From NCBI RefSeq assembly GCF_963924675.1, contig NC_089236.1:26931319-26995318 (forward strand): DNA of 64,000 bases, in the 5' to 3' direction. This document shows, one piece after another, positions 12,863 through 23,731 of this stretch. This stretch comes from Phocoena phocoena. Its lineage: Eukaryota > Chordata > Mammalia > Artiodactyla > Phocoenidae. Every line of letters begins with the position of its first letter. Within the stretch, counting starts at the first letter, position 1. The notes under the pieces were generated by a model, which had not been told where the DNA came from, ran no database searches, and worked only from the letters and a program-made list of their open reading frames with translations. Position numbers and translations under genes: made by a program.

Positions 12863-13041
12863 CAATGGTTCTCAAAGTGTGGTCCCCAAAGGAACACAAC
12901 AACATCACTAGGGAACCTGAGAAAAATGCAAATTCTCAGGCCTCACCCAGGACCTAGAATAGGAATCTCTGGTGGTAGAACCCAGCAGCCTGTGTTTTAA
13001 CAAGTCATCCACATGATTTTGATAAACTTTGAGGAACGTTA
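12863..13041 (+). mobile_element. MER5A-like hAT DNA transposon remnant
   Basis: Starts with a MER5-type terminal repeat (CAATGGTTCTCAAAGTG), then 'gtggtccccaaaggaac', 'aaatgcaaattctcaggcc' and 'ctgtgttttaacaag'. It ends in a decayed inverted repeat (TTTGAGGAACGTT). A non-autonomous, long-dead hAT-Charlie element. Confidence 0.85.
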
Positions 13042-13249
13042 ATCTAATGCTTACCAATTCTGAGTTCATTTTTCATAATACAGTGATATTTTGTATAAAA
13101 TATGCTTCTAGGTTATACCTACTACAGAATGAGTGTGAGTTTTCATTATGAGAGTCTATCTGAAATTTTTGGAAAATGGCCGCATGATATATAGGCTTTC
13201 AAATACATATACAGACATACATACAAAAACATGCACGTACATACATCTA

Positions 13250-13472
13250 ACAATTCAGTATATTTTTCCAGGCATAGTTTGAAGAACTTTACATATATTA
13301 AGTTCTTCATTCCTTAAAACAAACTTAAGAGGTATTATTTATTTCCCATTCTACACATGGATATAACCAGGCCCAGAGGAGTCTAAGTAACTTACCCATC
13401 GCCACAAAGCCAGTTGGGCAAAAGCAGGGATTTGAATGTGGTAATCTGGTACTCCATGCTTTTAGCTACTCT
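13250..13472 (-). repeat. MIR SINE, minus strand
   Basis: Reverse MIR landmarks in order: 'ttccaggcatagttt', a 'cacatggatataaccaggcc' core, 'gccacaaagccagttgg', 'gggatttgaatgtgg'. Confidence 0.75.
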
Positions 13473-13611
13473 TCATGTTACCTATTAAATAAGCATCCTC
13501 TTACTCTTCTTAGCATTATTTTGTTTTTAAAAATACAACCGCATCATCATAATCAGAATGTTGAACATTTATGAAAAACTTGAAGTGTTACCCCACTTTG
13601 TTTAACTTAAT

Positions 13612-13808
13612 TTTTTGCATTACACGGGCCTCTCACTGTTGTGGCCTCTCCCGTTGCAGAGCACAGGCTCCGGACGTGCAGGCTCAGTGGCCATGGCTCA
13701 CGGGCCCAGCCGCTCCGCGGCATGTGGGATCTTCCCGGACTGGGGCACGAACCCGTGTCCTCTGCATCGGCAGGCGAACTCTCAACCACTGTGCCACCAT
13801 GGAAGCCC
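13612..13808 (-). mobile_element. CHR-2-like SINE, minus strand, short tail
   Basis: Complete body from 'acacgggcctctcac' to the head complement. The tail is only a T6 run. Target-site duplication TAACTTAAT at 13603-13611 and 13809-13817. Confidence 0.95.
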
Positions 13809-13817
13809 TAACTTAAT

Positions 13818-14853
13818 CTTTATTTACTTCCAATTTATACTAGCTAAGAGGTTTAGTGAGGCTACATGATTTTCTCAATTCCATACAATTATTATATTGT
13901 TTCAGCTGATCTGTTTTTGAGTATAATGTGTTTTCCCTTATACATTTAGCTTTTTAAAAATCAGTGTAAATTCACTGATTAAGAGGTTACTGTTTATTTT
14001 TAATGCATATCAGAAGATGCAAGACTAGATTTTTATTTCATGCAGACACAGTGATAGTAAATAAATCATTCCAGTGTTAAATATAAAAATCATATTATTT
14101 ACAGATTGGTAAATATTTACCAGCATTTTATCTTCTGGGCTAATACACAGAATCTTCCTCTGCAATATATTTAATATATATTTACTGTTTATAAAATTAC
14201 TAATATCTAGTATATTAGAAATAAATTGCAAATTGAATTATTACACAGATTTAAAGTATAATCTTTGTTAGCTACATGTGTTAGCACAAATTACTTTGCA
14301 GTATATTAAATATAAATCTGATGCAAATTAACATGAGCAAATATTCAGTAGATTGTCTGGACCAGTTATCTAGATTGTAGTTATTTTGAAGACTTTTAAA
14401 AATACAAATAGAAGAAACTTTTCTCATTTATTGAATATTGAGATTAGGATATGTGTTTTTTTTTAAGTTATTTTTCCATCAACCCATCTTCATTTTAATG
14501 CTGTCTTAAAAACATTGGTGTTTTCTTTTTCATTGTCCAGTGCAAAGACATCTGAATATACAATTCAGTAACTCAAATGTGCTATGAAGTTGAACTGCCT
14601 TTTGGGAATTCAATCATCATTTGATTTAATGTTGACTGTTTAATCATATTGTAAACTTCTGCAACAGGCCTGCATAATTGTCTCCTTAGCAAAAAAGAAA
14701 ACAGCTTACTTTGCAACTCCAGTTCCTTAAGAAGCCCATTACTTTCCTGAAAACATCAAAAGAGTTGTCAGCATTTTCATTATCTACCCCCATTTCCTAG
14801 ATCTGATAACTGGCTATAAAATTTTACTCTGGACTTAAAATTGACATTTAATA
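13818..14853. other. No gene or repeat recognised
   Basis: About 1 kb of very AT-rich sequence. Probably old diverged repeats, but no landmark is convincing. Confidence 0.5.
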
Positions 14854-14864
14854 TTTTGACCATG

Positions 14865-15073
14865 GGGCTTCCTTGGTGGCGCAGTGGTTGCGAGTCTACC
14901 TGCTGATACAGGGGACGCGGGTTCGTGCCCCTGTCCGGGAGGATCCCACATGCCGCGGAGCGGCTGGGCCCGTAAGCCATGGCCACTGAGCCTGCGAGTC
15001 CGGAGCCTGTGCTCCGCAACGGGAGAGGCCACAACTGTGAGAGGCCCACGTACCGCAAAAAAAAAAAAATATA

Positions 15074-15107
<34 letters not shown>

Positions 15108-15110
15108 TTT
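14865..15110 (+). mobile_element. CHR-2-like SINE with A-(AT)-T tail
   Basis: Full-length copy with a perfect 11-bp duplication TTTTGACCATG at 14854-14864 and 15111-15121. Between the body and the right duplication the tail runs A(~13), (TA)~10 and then T(~24), a self-complementary arrangement (about 15057-15110). Confidence 0.95.
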
Positions 15111-15225
15111 TTTTGACCATGAAATGAAGGCAGTCATACTCCGGGAGAGAGGGTAGGGTTCTTTTGCTATGCAATTCGAATTAGGTAAATTGTTATTGCC
15201 CAGACTATAGCAACTCATCATTATA

Positions 15226-15404
15226 ATCACTGCCATTTACTGAGTATTTTCTGCCAGGCACGATATTGAATTATTTTAAACAAAGTTCAACAAGGTATTA
15301 TTCTCAGTTTGCAGATGAGGAGACTGATACTTAGAGGAGTAAAGTCCTTTTCCAAGTTTACATAGTAAGAAACTGAGCTCAAATACAAGTTCAGAGGACC
15401 ATGG
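15226..15404 (-). repeat. MIR SINE, minus strand
   Basis: Reverse MIR: 'tttactgagtattttctgcc', 'ttgcagatgaggagactga', then 'catagtaagaaactgagct'. Confidence 0.75.
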
Positions 15405-16244
15405 CGCTTCCTACTATGTAACTGCTGATTAACCTCACCTGTGCACATGGTGTAAGCGGGAGGGACGTGAGCTAATAACGAAAAATAGGGTTTTACATTT
15501 CAACAGTCAACCTATTTCACCTCTATTGCCAGAGGCGACTGTCTCATTTCGTAGTCAATTATAGCTTCCATGGATATTTTTGCTGCCTATCTTGAAGGGA
15601 AAATTTATACTAATAAGTCAGGATTAGAAAAAGACATTCCACTCATTTGACAGCTTGCCATGTTTCCATAACAAACAACTATTTAATTAGAGAAAATGAG
15701 GTTTGAAAATAATCCCTTTCATCCAAAATATAAACTAGTCGGTCTAGGTATTTTTATTTTTAAAAAAGCTTGTAATAGTTACCATCCACTAAGTTAAATA
15801 ACAATCGTCTCCCACATATGTTCTTTATGACTTCTTCAGCAAAAGCTCTGCAAATACTTTCTCCCAGAGAAAGTTTAGGCACCTGACACCTGGACTAATG
15901 TGACAGATCACATGGCTCAGCATGTTGGAAATTCATTGTAACTTACAAACACAACTAAAATTCATTCTGTAAGTGCTGAACAGTGTTGATGGTGATGCTA
16001 ATTCTGTGGCATCTTGACTTTAGGGATGAAAGCAAATTTCAGAGACAAGAAAATCTATCTTCCTATGTTAAAAGGCAGAATATGTTAGCCTGATGGAAAA
16101 TTCATTTTCTGTTCATTATTTTTCTACTTTTCCAGTGATGGCAATCAATATCATCCACATCAAATCTTTTTTTTTTCACATCAAATCTTTATTAGGTATC
16201 TAGTTGGTGAGTGGTACTGTGAAGTTGTTTGTCCTCAGAGCAAC
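15405..16244. other. No gene or repeat recognised
   Basis: Unique-looking sequence. A 14-bp phrase CACATCAAATCTTT occurs twice 21 bp apart (16156-16169 and 16177-16190), separated by a T-run. Confidence 0.5.
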
Positions 16245-16253
16245 GTTAAAGCA

Positions 16254-16407
16254 ATATTCTGTAAAACTCTAAACAGGAAAAAATTTGAAAAAAAATAGAT
16301 ATATGTATATGTATAACTGAATCACTTGGCTGTACACCTGAAATTAACACAACAGTGTAAATCAACTATACTCCAATGTAAAATGAAAATTTTTAAAAAA
16401 GAATAAA
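16254..16407 (+). mobile_element. Short 5'-truncated L1 3' UTR (cetartiodactyl type)
   Basis: 'gaatcacttggctgtacacc', 'aaattaacacaacagtgtaa' and 'caactatactccaatgtaaa' are the 3' end of cetartiodactyl L1. Duplication GTTAAAGCA at 16245-16253 and 16408-16416. About 150 bp is left, a strong 5' truncation. Confidence 0.85.
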
Positions 16408-16416
16408 GTTAAAGCA

Positions 16417-17921
16417 GACCTAAATACCCTCAATGTATCCAGTTTGGCCAAGGTCTATTGATTTGACATTTTAGCCTGGCTTCATGATTAATTGTAAAGT
16501 GATCAACTGGGATGACTATGCAGTAAGCAGAATTGAAAACTTAATAGCAAGAATCACCAAATTGCCTCTAGCCATGTACGTTAAAATTGTCTGCAATTTA
16601 ACTTCACATACAGGTTCTAGGATCTTTTAAATCCTTTAGAGAGGCAATACTGCCAAATATGTCATCAACATAGATCTAGGGAGAACCAATTCTCAGTTAA
16701 ACTGAGACTGATTTCATCCATGGGAAAGCTGATTTTTCAATGTTTGAGAGGATCATTTAAACTGATCAGAAGTCTTCAGAAGTTATTTAGGTGATAGGTA
16801 GAAATTTGGGTTTCATTCCCACAAATGGCCTATAATTCAGTAGTGACTGAAAGAGAATGTGCATTAAAAATTCTAACAGTTCTTTTCAACCCCCAAACTG
16901 GATGATTTTACTCACCTGAGGGAAGATGAGACTCAAAAACATCGTACATTTTAAGCAAGGACAGTCATCACAGAAAGCAGTCATGCTCCAGCAGAGACAC
17001 TTCATCGGGAAAGTGGACTCAGTCCTCCTGGCCAAGAGGTCATTGGAAAGTTTGTTCCTTAATAAAACAGGATGATTCTCCTGCCCATAGCAGCACAAAA
17101 ATGGGTTTGAACTTATATTCCTCTTTTTCCTTGAATAAAGGCATACACTAAACATTTAAGTGTCCACCTATCTCTTGTGTACTTTCTGCTTTACTCTTAC
17201 AGATCTTTGATCTTTCCAGAACCTTGTAGTGGGTTGATTAGGAAGCCTCAGGTTGCTGGATTAAAGATGAAAATGCCTCTGATCCTGAAATTCATGTCAA
17301 GACAACTTGTCTCACACCATTTGAATTGTCTGTGCCTCAGCCTCACTGCTGCTTTGCGTGCCTTATGAATTCTCCTTGGTCTGGATTTCACCTTGACTAC
17401 AGAAAACCTGTTTTTTCAGTTGCCTTTATCCAGGTTTTAGTCCCTGTCTGGACTGTTCAGTCTTAGAGCACTACCTAATGCAAACTGAAAAGCAAAACCT
17501 TAAGACAAGTATGCCTGTGTCTCTGTTTCTGCCTGATCTCTTGTTACATCTAAGGGCCTGGTTGGCTCCTGGGGGCCAGAAACAGGAAAGTCTAATTCCT
17601 ACCAAAGGTCACAGAATAGTCTGCCCAGAAATGGTTATGACCTCAAGGAGCCACAAAGGGGCGACAATGATTCATCTTGGTGATTCAGAATCTTCAATTC
17701 TGCTCTTCCTATAAAGGATCTGAACTGGAAGCCAGGGTAGGTTATAGTGATAGTATGATAGACACTCACCACACCCATTTCTTCATAGGTACATATCCGT
17801 CCACATTTCTCAGTCACCGTTGCTGGTAGAAGTGGCCATATGACTGACTTCTAACCTACAAAACCTGAGCTGACATAATATGGACTATTTCCTCACATAA
17901 AATCCTCTCATGAGATTCCCT
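16417..17921. other. No gene recognised; possible old repeat at 17775-17900
   Basis: Mostly unique. Around 17775-17900, 'tggccatatgactgacttct' resembles a dispersed old mammalian repeat I cannot name. Open frames of 60-89 codons in this stretch show no domain. Confidence 0.4.
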
Positions 17922-18340
17922 AATTAATGATAATGAGCACCTTCTCATGTACCTTTTGACATTTGTATACCTTATTTAGAGAAATATCTATGAAAGTCTT
18001 TTGCTCATTTTTAAATTGGGTTATTGGTTTTTTGCTATTGAATTGTAGAAGTTCCTTATATATTTTGGATATTAACTCCTTATCAGATATAGGGTTCAAA
18101 AATATTTTCTCTTATTCCATAGGTGGCCTTTTCATTTTATTGGTTATATCCTTTGCTGTGCCAAAGATTTTTAGTTTGACGTAGCCCTATTTATCTATTT
18201 TTGCTTTTGTTGCCTGTGCTTTTGGTGTCACGTCCAAAAAAATCATTGCTAAGAATAATATCAAGAAGCTTTTTCACTATGCTTTTTTCTAGAAGCTTTA
18301 CAGCTTCAAATCTTACGTTTAAGTCTTTAATCCACACAAA
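17922..18340 (-). mobile_element. L1 ORF2 fragment, minus strand (inverted arm)
   Basis: Antisense of the ORF2 3' part: 'tttgctcatttttaaattgg', 'tggatattaactccttatca', 'ttgcctgtgcttttggtgtc', 'cttacgtttaagtctttaat'. It abuts a plus-strand L1 piece at about 18335-18341. Confidence 0.85.
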
Positions 18341-18423
18341 TGGCCAACCAACACATGAAAAAAAAATGCTCAACAGTACTAGTCAACAGGAAAATGCAAA
18401 TCAAAACTACAATGAGATGTGAA
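18341..18423 (+). mobile_element. L1 ORF2 fragment, plus strand (head-to-head partner)
   Basis: 'tggccaaccaacacatgaaa' and 'caaatcaaaactacaatgag' are ORF2 in sense orientation. They come from the same consensus region as the left end of the minus-strand piece, giving an inverted arrangement with a partial duplication. Confidence 0.75.
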
Positions 18424-18599
18424 TCAAGAATCTAACATCTAATGTTGTAACTTATGTGTGAAGGTAAGAAAGTAGTTTTCTCAGATACACTAGAAATCAT
18501 ATTATTCAATATTATTCTGAAATAGTTTATAAGATGTACAACATGGGAGTGAAAGAAAATACAATATTACCTGGTCAAGAATAAGGGAGTCATGTTTTT

Positions 18600-19010
18600 A
18601 ATGGCATGTCAATGAATATTAAATCTATGTAAAATAAACACCCAATATATCATAATTTGTAGGTTGTATCTAAAGCAGTACTAAGGATGAAATTTACTGT
18701 TTTAAATGCCTATATTAAAGACAAAAGTTCTCCAATCAAAAAACTTGACTTAAGAAACTGTTAAGCAAATAAAACCCAAAATAATAATAAGAAAAAATAA
18801 TAAGAATCAGTGCAGAAATCAATGAAATAAAAATCAGAAAGGCAACAGGTCATGAGAATTCCCTTGAGAGTAATTCATTATCTTGAGTGTGATGGCAGTT
18901 TCACCCAGGTATACCTAGTTTAAAACTTCTTCAATTTTATATTTCAAATTCACACATTTCATTGTATGTCATTTATGTTTCAATAAAACTGTTAAAATTT
19001 TTATAAAAAG
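18600..19010 (+). mobile_element. Old L1 pieces: ORF2 middle plus 3' UTR
   Basis: 18600-18845 resembles mid ORF2 ('ctaaagcagtactaaggatg', 'cagaaatcaatgaaataaa'). 18870-19010 resembles an L1M 3' end ('cttgagtgtgatggcagttt', 'tcaataaaactgttaaaat'). Either internally deleted or two insertions. Confidence 0.6.
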
Positions 19011-19074
19011 AGGTTGAAATAATTATTAAAATTTATGAGATAAAATTATCAAACAATGCAATCAACTTTTCTTG

Positions 19075-19440
19075 AACCGAAGACCATCAGTACCTAGATT
19101 AAGAGGATCCACTGAGAACCCAGCACAAGAGTGAAAAAGACCTACTCCAATATATATCATTGTGAAACTTCAGAAGGGGTTCATAGGGGATAGAAGACAC
19201 CAGAATACATTCAGAGATAAAAAACAAACAAACAAACAAAAAAACTCAAACAACCAAACTAATAAAAACCATTTTTCTTTTACAGGATTAGAAAACACAG
19301 TGGCAGTTTGACTTTTCAACAGCAACTCTGGATACTTGAAAACAATGTAGCTATATTTATAGAATTCTGAAGGAAATGATTTCTAATCACAAGTGTTATA
19401 CCCAGAATTCAAAGATGATTAAGCTGCAGGTTTAAACAGA
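19075..19440 (+). mobile_element. Possible L1M 5'-region fragment
   Basis: 'tttcaacagcaactctgg', 'aatgatttctaatcacaa' and 'tatacccagaattcaaagat' resemble the 5' part of old L1M elements. Diverged, orientation inferred. Confidence 0.35.
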
Positions 19441-20249
19441 GGGAGAGGAGGAACTGTTTAGGTGAGGGTTTGAAATCTTCAGAACAAATACGTTTTGCAC
19501 ATGGATTACAGAGGCTCTTCTGTATAGCAATCAGAGTTCATATTATGGTTCAGGCTCATTGAGTAGAGGTACCTGGCAGCCTAAAAAACAAGAACAGGTG
19601 AGAGGAGAGGGAGAGAGAGAGAAGGGAAAATTCTACCTGCTAAATGCTCAAGGGACATTCAAAATTCACTGGTCTATATCTCTACCTTATCGGTACAACA
19701 GGTGAGCAGTGGAATTTGGAGAAAAAAGCTTAGTGCTCTTTTCAAACATTGCAGTTGAAGACAGTAACATTGCTTAGGTAAAATTTGATGTATTATATTT
19801 GATGTCTTTGGCAGTATCTTATGTTTCCTTAACCTTCCTTGGAAGTTCAAATTATTCTATTTGCACTCCTAGAGTATTACTTGATATCTTTTGTAACTTG
19901 TCTAAAATGGCCAACTGTTGACTGGATATAATGTGATACAAATAGTTACTCCTAATCCTTGGCCCACGGTCCCTACCCCCTCCATCACCCTTTACCCACA
20001 AGTGACTTTGAAATTTTTCACCAATCACAAATCAATCAGAATGAACAATAAAAAATCATGTTTATTTTGTAGGTAAAAAATGCTCAAATTTCAACAATTT
20101 GATATTTCATTATAATATGTGTATAATAAATGTGAGTATTTGAATTAAATGTCATTCAGAAATTGTATAAGTCCATAAAAACATAGAAAGAGACATAAAT
20201 GAAAGGTACAGAATGTAATATTCTAATATTTAATATCTTTTCTCTAATA
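19441..20249. other. No gene or repeat recognised
   Basis: AT-rich, lying between L1 remnants, so probably old repeat sequence beyond recognition by eye. Confidence 0.4.
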
Positions 20250-20430
20250 ATGAATGTGGGTGTATTTCAAGGGTGCAACGGTGGTTTAAAATTAAAAATA
20301 AACTATAATGTACTTAATGAAGTGTCTAGGCAAAAAGTAAATAGAAATATAGTATATCAGAATAATATGATAAAAGATTTATTTAGACATCATGCAAAAG
20401 CCTTGTGCCAAGAATTTTGTTTGGTGTTAG
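20250..20430 (+). mobile_element. Old L1 ORF2 (reverse transcriptase region) fragment
   Basis: 'tatttcaagggtgcaacggt' followed by 'ggtttaaaattaaaaataaa' matches the ORF2 segment encoding the conserved G-x-QGWF-like stretch. Heavily mutated. Confidence 0.45.
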
Positions 20431-20739
20431 GAGGCATATTAATAGATATATAAATATTAATATATTTCTACCTGTTTCATGTTATTTAGAACAAAATTAG
20501 AATTATTATCTAACATACTACTATCCCAGAACACATACAGAAATTGCTTGTGTAGGGACAAATCAATAAATATCTCAAATAAATAAATTGTGCAGATCCC
20601 AGTCTCTGAATAAAAATAAAACAAAAAAATTTATAAGAAATCATTAATTTAAATATCATTTAAAAATTGAGAACCTTTTATTGGAGAATATAATGTATTA
20701 AAGTTTGTGAGAGGCAACAAAACTGTTATTCAAAGAAAT

Positions 20740-21440
20740 ACACTTCCTTGAAAGTTGTTATTGATAAATTAGAAAAAAAAAGGGAATATAAGTAAAATAG
20801 ACTTTCAGGGGTCACTTATTAAAAAAATAACACAATTATAGGAAAGTATGAGTAAAAAATTAATAAGGTAAAGCAAATAGAATAAACAATAATTAATTAC
20901 AATTAATCAGTAATTTAATGAGCTAGTTCTTTGGAAAGAGCAATAAACCCCTCTAGCTGATAAAATGAAAAATATATATGAGAACCAACTTCTAACATTG
21001 AAAATGAAAATGATCATATAGCTACAGATACAGATAATTTAAACATTGTAAAACCATCACATTGGGAAACCCTGTGCTAACATATTGAAATAGGTAATTT
21101 CCTTAGAAAAATAAAATTACCCAAATTAATTCAAAAAGTAGAAAATGAGAATAGTCAATTAATCATAAAAAGCTTAGTAAAAGAAAATTAGTGTCATAAA
21201 ACCCCTCTAAGTAGAATCTCCCCAATTTTTTTCATGGGAGAAAAATACAAAATTTTCAAGGAACAGGCAGAGTATATTCATAGAACAAAAACCATATAAA
21301 AATTTTGGAAGTCCCCAATTAAGAAAACAAAGAAATCAACATTGCAATTGTAAGAAAACCTGAAAAAATGACTTGTACAAAACTAAATCCTTCAAACATA
21401 TCTCATTTACAAATGATTTGGATTTGGATGTGAGCTTATC
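20740..21440 (+). mobile_element. Old L1 ORF2 fragment
   Basis: 'gagctagttctttggaaaga' corresponds to the ORF2 'LVL-FFE' segment. 'aaattacccaaattaattca' and the A-rich sequence after it continue in ORF2 order. This part lies upstream of the 20250 segment in ORF2, so the two belong to different insertions or a rearranged one. Confidence 0.55.
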
Positions 21441-21889
21441 ACAAGAGTTTATTATCATATAGATGGTAGAGTAGTTGCACGTTAGGATGCCTATCAATGT
21501 AACTCATAAATTATTAAGTCTTAGAAGGCAAAATCATATGAGATGGGGTTTAATTAAATTCATTTTTCCTTTCTGATGACATTTAGCAAACTTAGGGGAG
21601 AAGAATACATCCTTAACACCTAGTGCAAAAAACTGAAGCTAATCATCAACACTAGATTTAAGATGAAATGTAAATGCGGCATTTCCAGCTGAGATCTGTA
21701 GAAAATTACTTTTTGAAGATATAACATATATTCTACGGGAAAAAGAGAAAAGCATTCTGTGTTCAAATACATGTGAGAAATGTCTCACATTTATTCTCAG
21801 AGGTGCTTTCGTACATGTGCGTTTAAAAAGACCTAAGAAACCCTATAGTAAAATAACCTTTTTAATTTTAACTAAGCATTGCCACAGTA

Positions 21890-22085
21890 ATTTTTTACAG
21901 TGTTATCAGTTATAGTCATCATGTTTCACATTAGCTCCTCAGACTTTAATTCATCTTGTAGCTGAAAGTTTGTACCCTTTAACCAACCTCTCCCTATTTC
22001 CTCACCCCGCCAGACCATGACAACCACTTTACTACTTTCTGTTTTGACATTTTTTTCTGAAGATTCCTCATATAAATGATGCAAA
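21890..22085 (-). mobile_element. L1 3' UTR fragment, minus strand
   Basis: 'cttgtagctgaaagtttgta', 'ccctttaaccaacctctccc' and 'gattcctcatataaatgatg' are the antisense of an old L1 3' UTR. It interrupts plus-strand L1 sequence. Confidence 0.65.
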
Positions 22086-22379
22086 AAGTCTCCTTTTGAG
22101 AAGCATGCATATTAAAATCTTGTAGAACACTGCAGGTGTTACCATTTTCAGAAACTGAAGACTCAAGTCATATCCACTGAAACCAGGGATAAGACAGGAT
22201 CCTCATGTTGAGAAAAGTCGTTTAGCTTTTTTTTTTTCTTCCTATATGGAAATTTCAATTAAGAAGACAAGGAAGGAAGGAAGAGAGAGGGAGCTAGGGA
22301 AATAACCAAATGGCAAGTATTAGTAAAGAAGAAACATATTTTAAATGTTCTGAAATTTACAGGATTTCTTTAATCCTAA
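22086..22379. other. No feature recognised
   Basis: AT-rich with a short purine run (GGAAGGAAGGAAGAGAGAGG near 22272-22291). No repeat identity. Confidence 0.4.
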
Positions 22380-23075
22380 CTGCATCAATTGAAAAGCTGT
22401 TAAACCAGGGACTGTACTAAAATAGTCAGTCACAAAGTCAATATATAAAACTTAGTATCTCTTCTACATTCCCAGAAAAGATCATTGACAAATTATAGTT
22501 GGTAAAAAGCTCCCATTTCCAAGAAAAACAAAACATGTAATACAGCTAAGAATACATTTTACAGAATCTAAGTAGTGTTTATATGTAAAAAATAATTAAA
22601 ACTATGAAACTGTTTTTAAAAGTATTTAAAATATACAAGTGTAACAAAATGCACTATGTAAAAAAAGTACAGAACTATATTCATTGTTATAAAAATACAT
22701 AAAGTCATTTGTCCTGGATGGCAATCTTAATGCTGTAAAGAAGCTAATTTTTCTCAAATAGATCTTTAAATTTACAATTACTTCAATCAAAATACCATTT
22801 TCTTTCTGGTATTCAAATAAATTGTCCAAAAAATGTGAAAAATTAATTCTAAACCTTGTGCAGAAAAATTAAAATAGAATAGCTAACAAATCATGGAAAA
22901 GAGGTGAGTAAAGTAGTTTTTGTACTGCCAGATATTAAAATTCATTAAAAATTCATAATTATAAATATGCTGTAGTGATAAAATATAATAGCTATACATA
23001 TAAGGGAAATAGGATAGAATATTAGAAAAATTTTCCAGGTATGATAAGAGTGCAGTATAAGTATTGTGCAACACG
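22380..23075 (+). mobile_element. Old L1 ORF2 C-terminal half
   Basis: Follows ORF2 order: 'aaagtcaatatataaaactt', 'aaaaagctcccatttccaag', 'tcaatcaaaataccattttc', 'tgctgtagtgataaaatata'. No open frame survives. It fits as the downstream part of the 20740-21440 element. Confidence 0.7.
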
Positions 23076-23424
23076 TTTAAAAGTCAGTATTGTACCACCA
23101 GTGGTGAATGAGAGCAATGACCAATCCAGGGCAGCTAAGGTGTTGGGAGAAATCTTATTTTATAAGCTGCCAAAGCAGAATGTCAACTGGAATAAATTTT
23201 CTGGAGAAATGTTCATCAGTAGGTTTCAAAAATGTTCAATTTGTATATGCCCTTTGGACTCCGACTTTCTTCTCTATCTCCTTGAAGCAGTATAAAATTT
23301 TTATTTCTAGTAATTGTTTCAGAGATAATTACAAATTTCACAGAGATATACTCTTGAGGCTGTTAATCTCAGTGTGGTTGAGACTATATATATTTTTTTA
23401 AAAAGAAAAAGACAAAAAGGAAAG

Positions 23425-23580
23425 AATCTAAATGTCCAACAGTAAGGGTTTGGTTTAAATATAGTTATGTTTCAGATAGGTAATGAAAATGATGCTGTTA
23501 TTAAGATTGAGGGGATAGATCTGTATGTGACATGAAAAATGGTTCACAACATGTAAGAAAATTTACAGTACACAAATATA
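23425..23580 (+). mobile_element. Old L1 3'-end fragment
   Basis: 'aatctaaatgtccaacagta' followed by 'gggtttggtttaaatatag' matches the L1M 3' region. Short and diverged. Confidence 0.55.
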
Positions 23581-23643
23581 CATATATACATTTTACACAT
23601 GAACACACATGCATAATATATATTTATATATGTATGCTGTGTG

Positions 23644-23731
23644 GGTGTGTGTGTGTGTGTGTGTGTGTGTGTTTCTCTCTCTGTCCCTTTCTCTCTGTCT
23701 CTGTCTCTCTGTCTCTCTCTTGAGAGAGAGA
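23644..23731. repeat. Compound (GT)n-(CT)n repeat with GAGA inverted end
   Basis: A GT run (23644-23672) passes directly into a pyrimidine run of CTCT/GTCTCT units to 23720, then flips to GAGAGAGA, forming an inverted repeat CTCTCTCT/TGAGAGAGAG. Confidence 0.95.

Noticed and set aside
12379..12957. Long open frame (192 codons) starting in a SINE and running through an (AC)n repeat
   Set aside because: It spans a CHR-2-like SINE, unique sequence, a microsatellite and a MER5A. Similar frames recur in every SINE copy on both strands because the GC-rich body lacks stops by chance.
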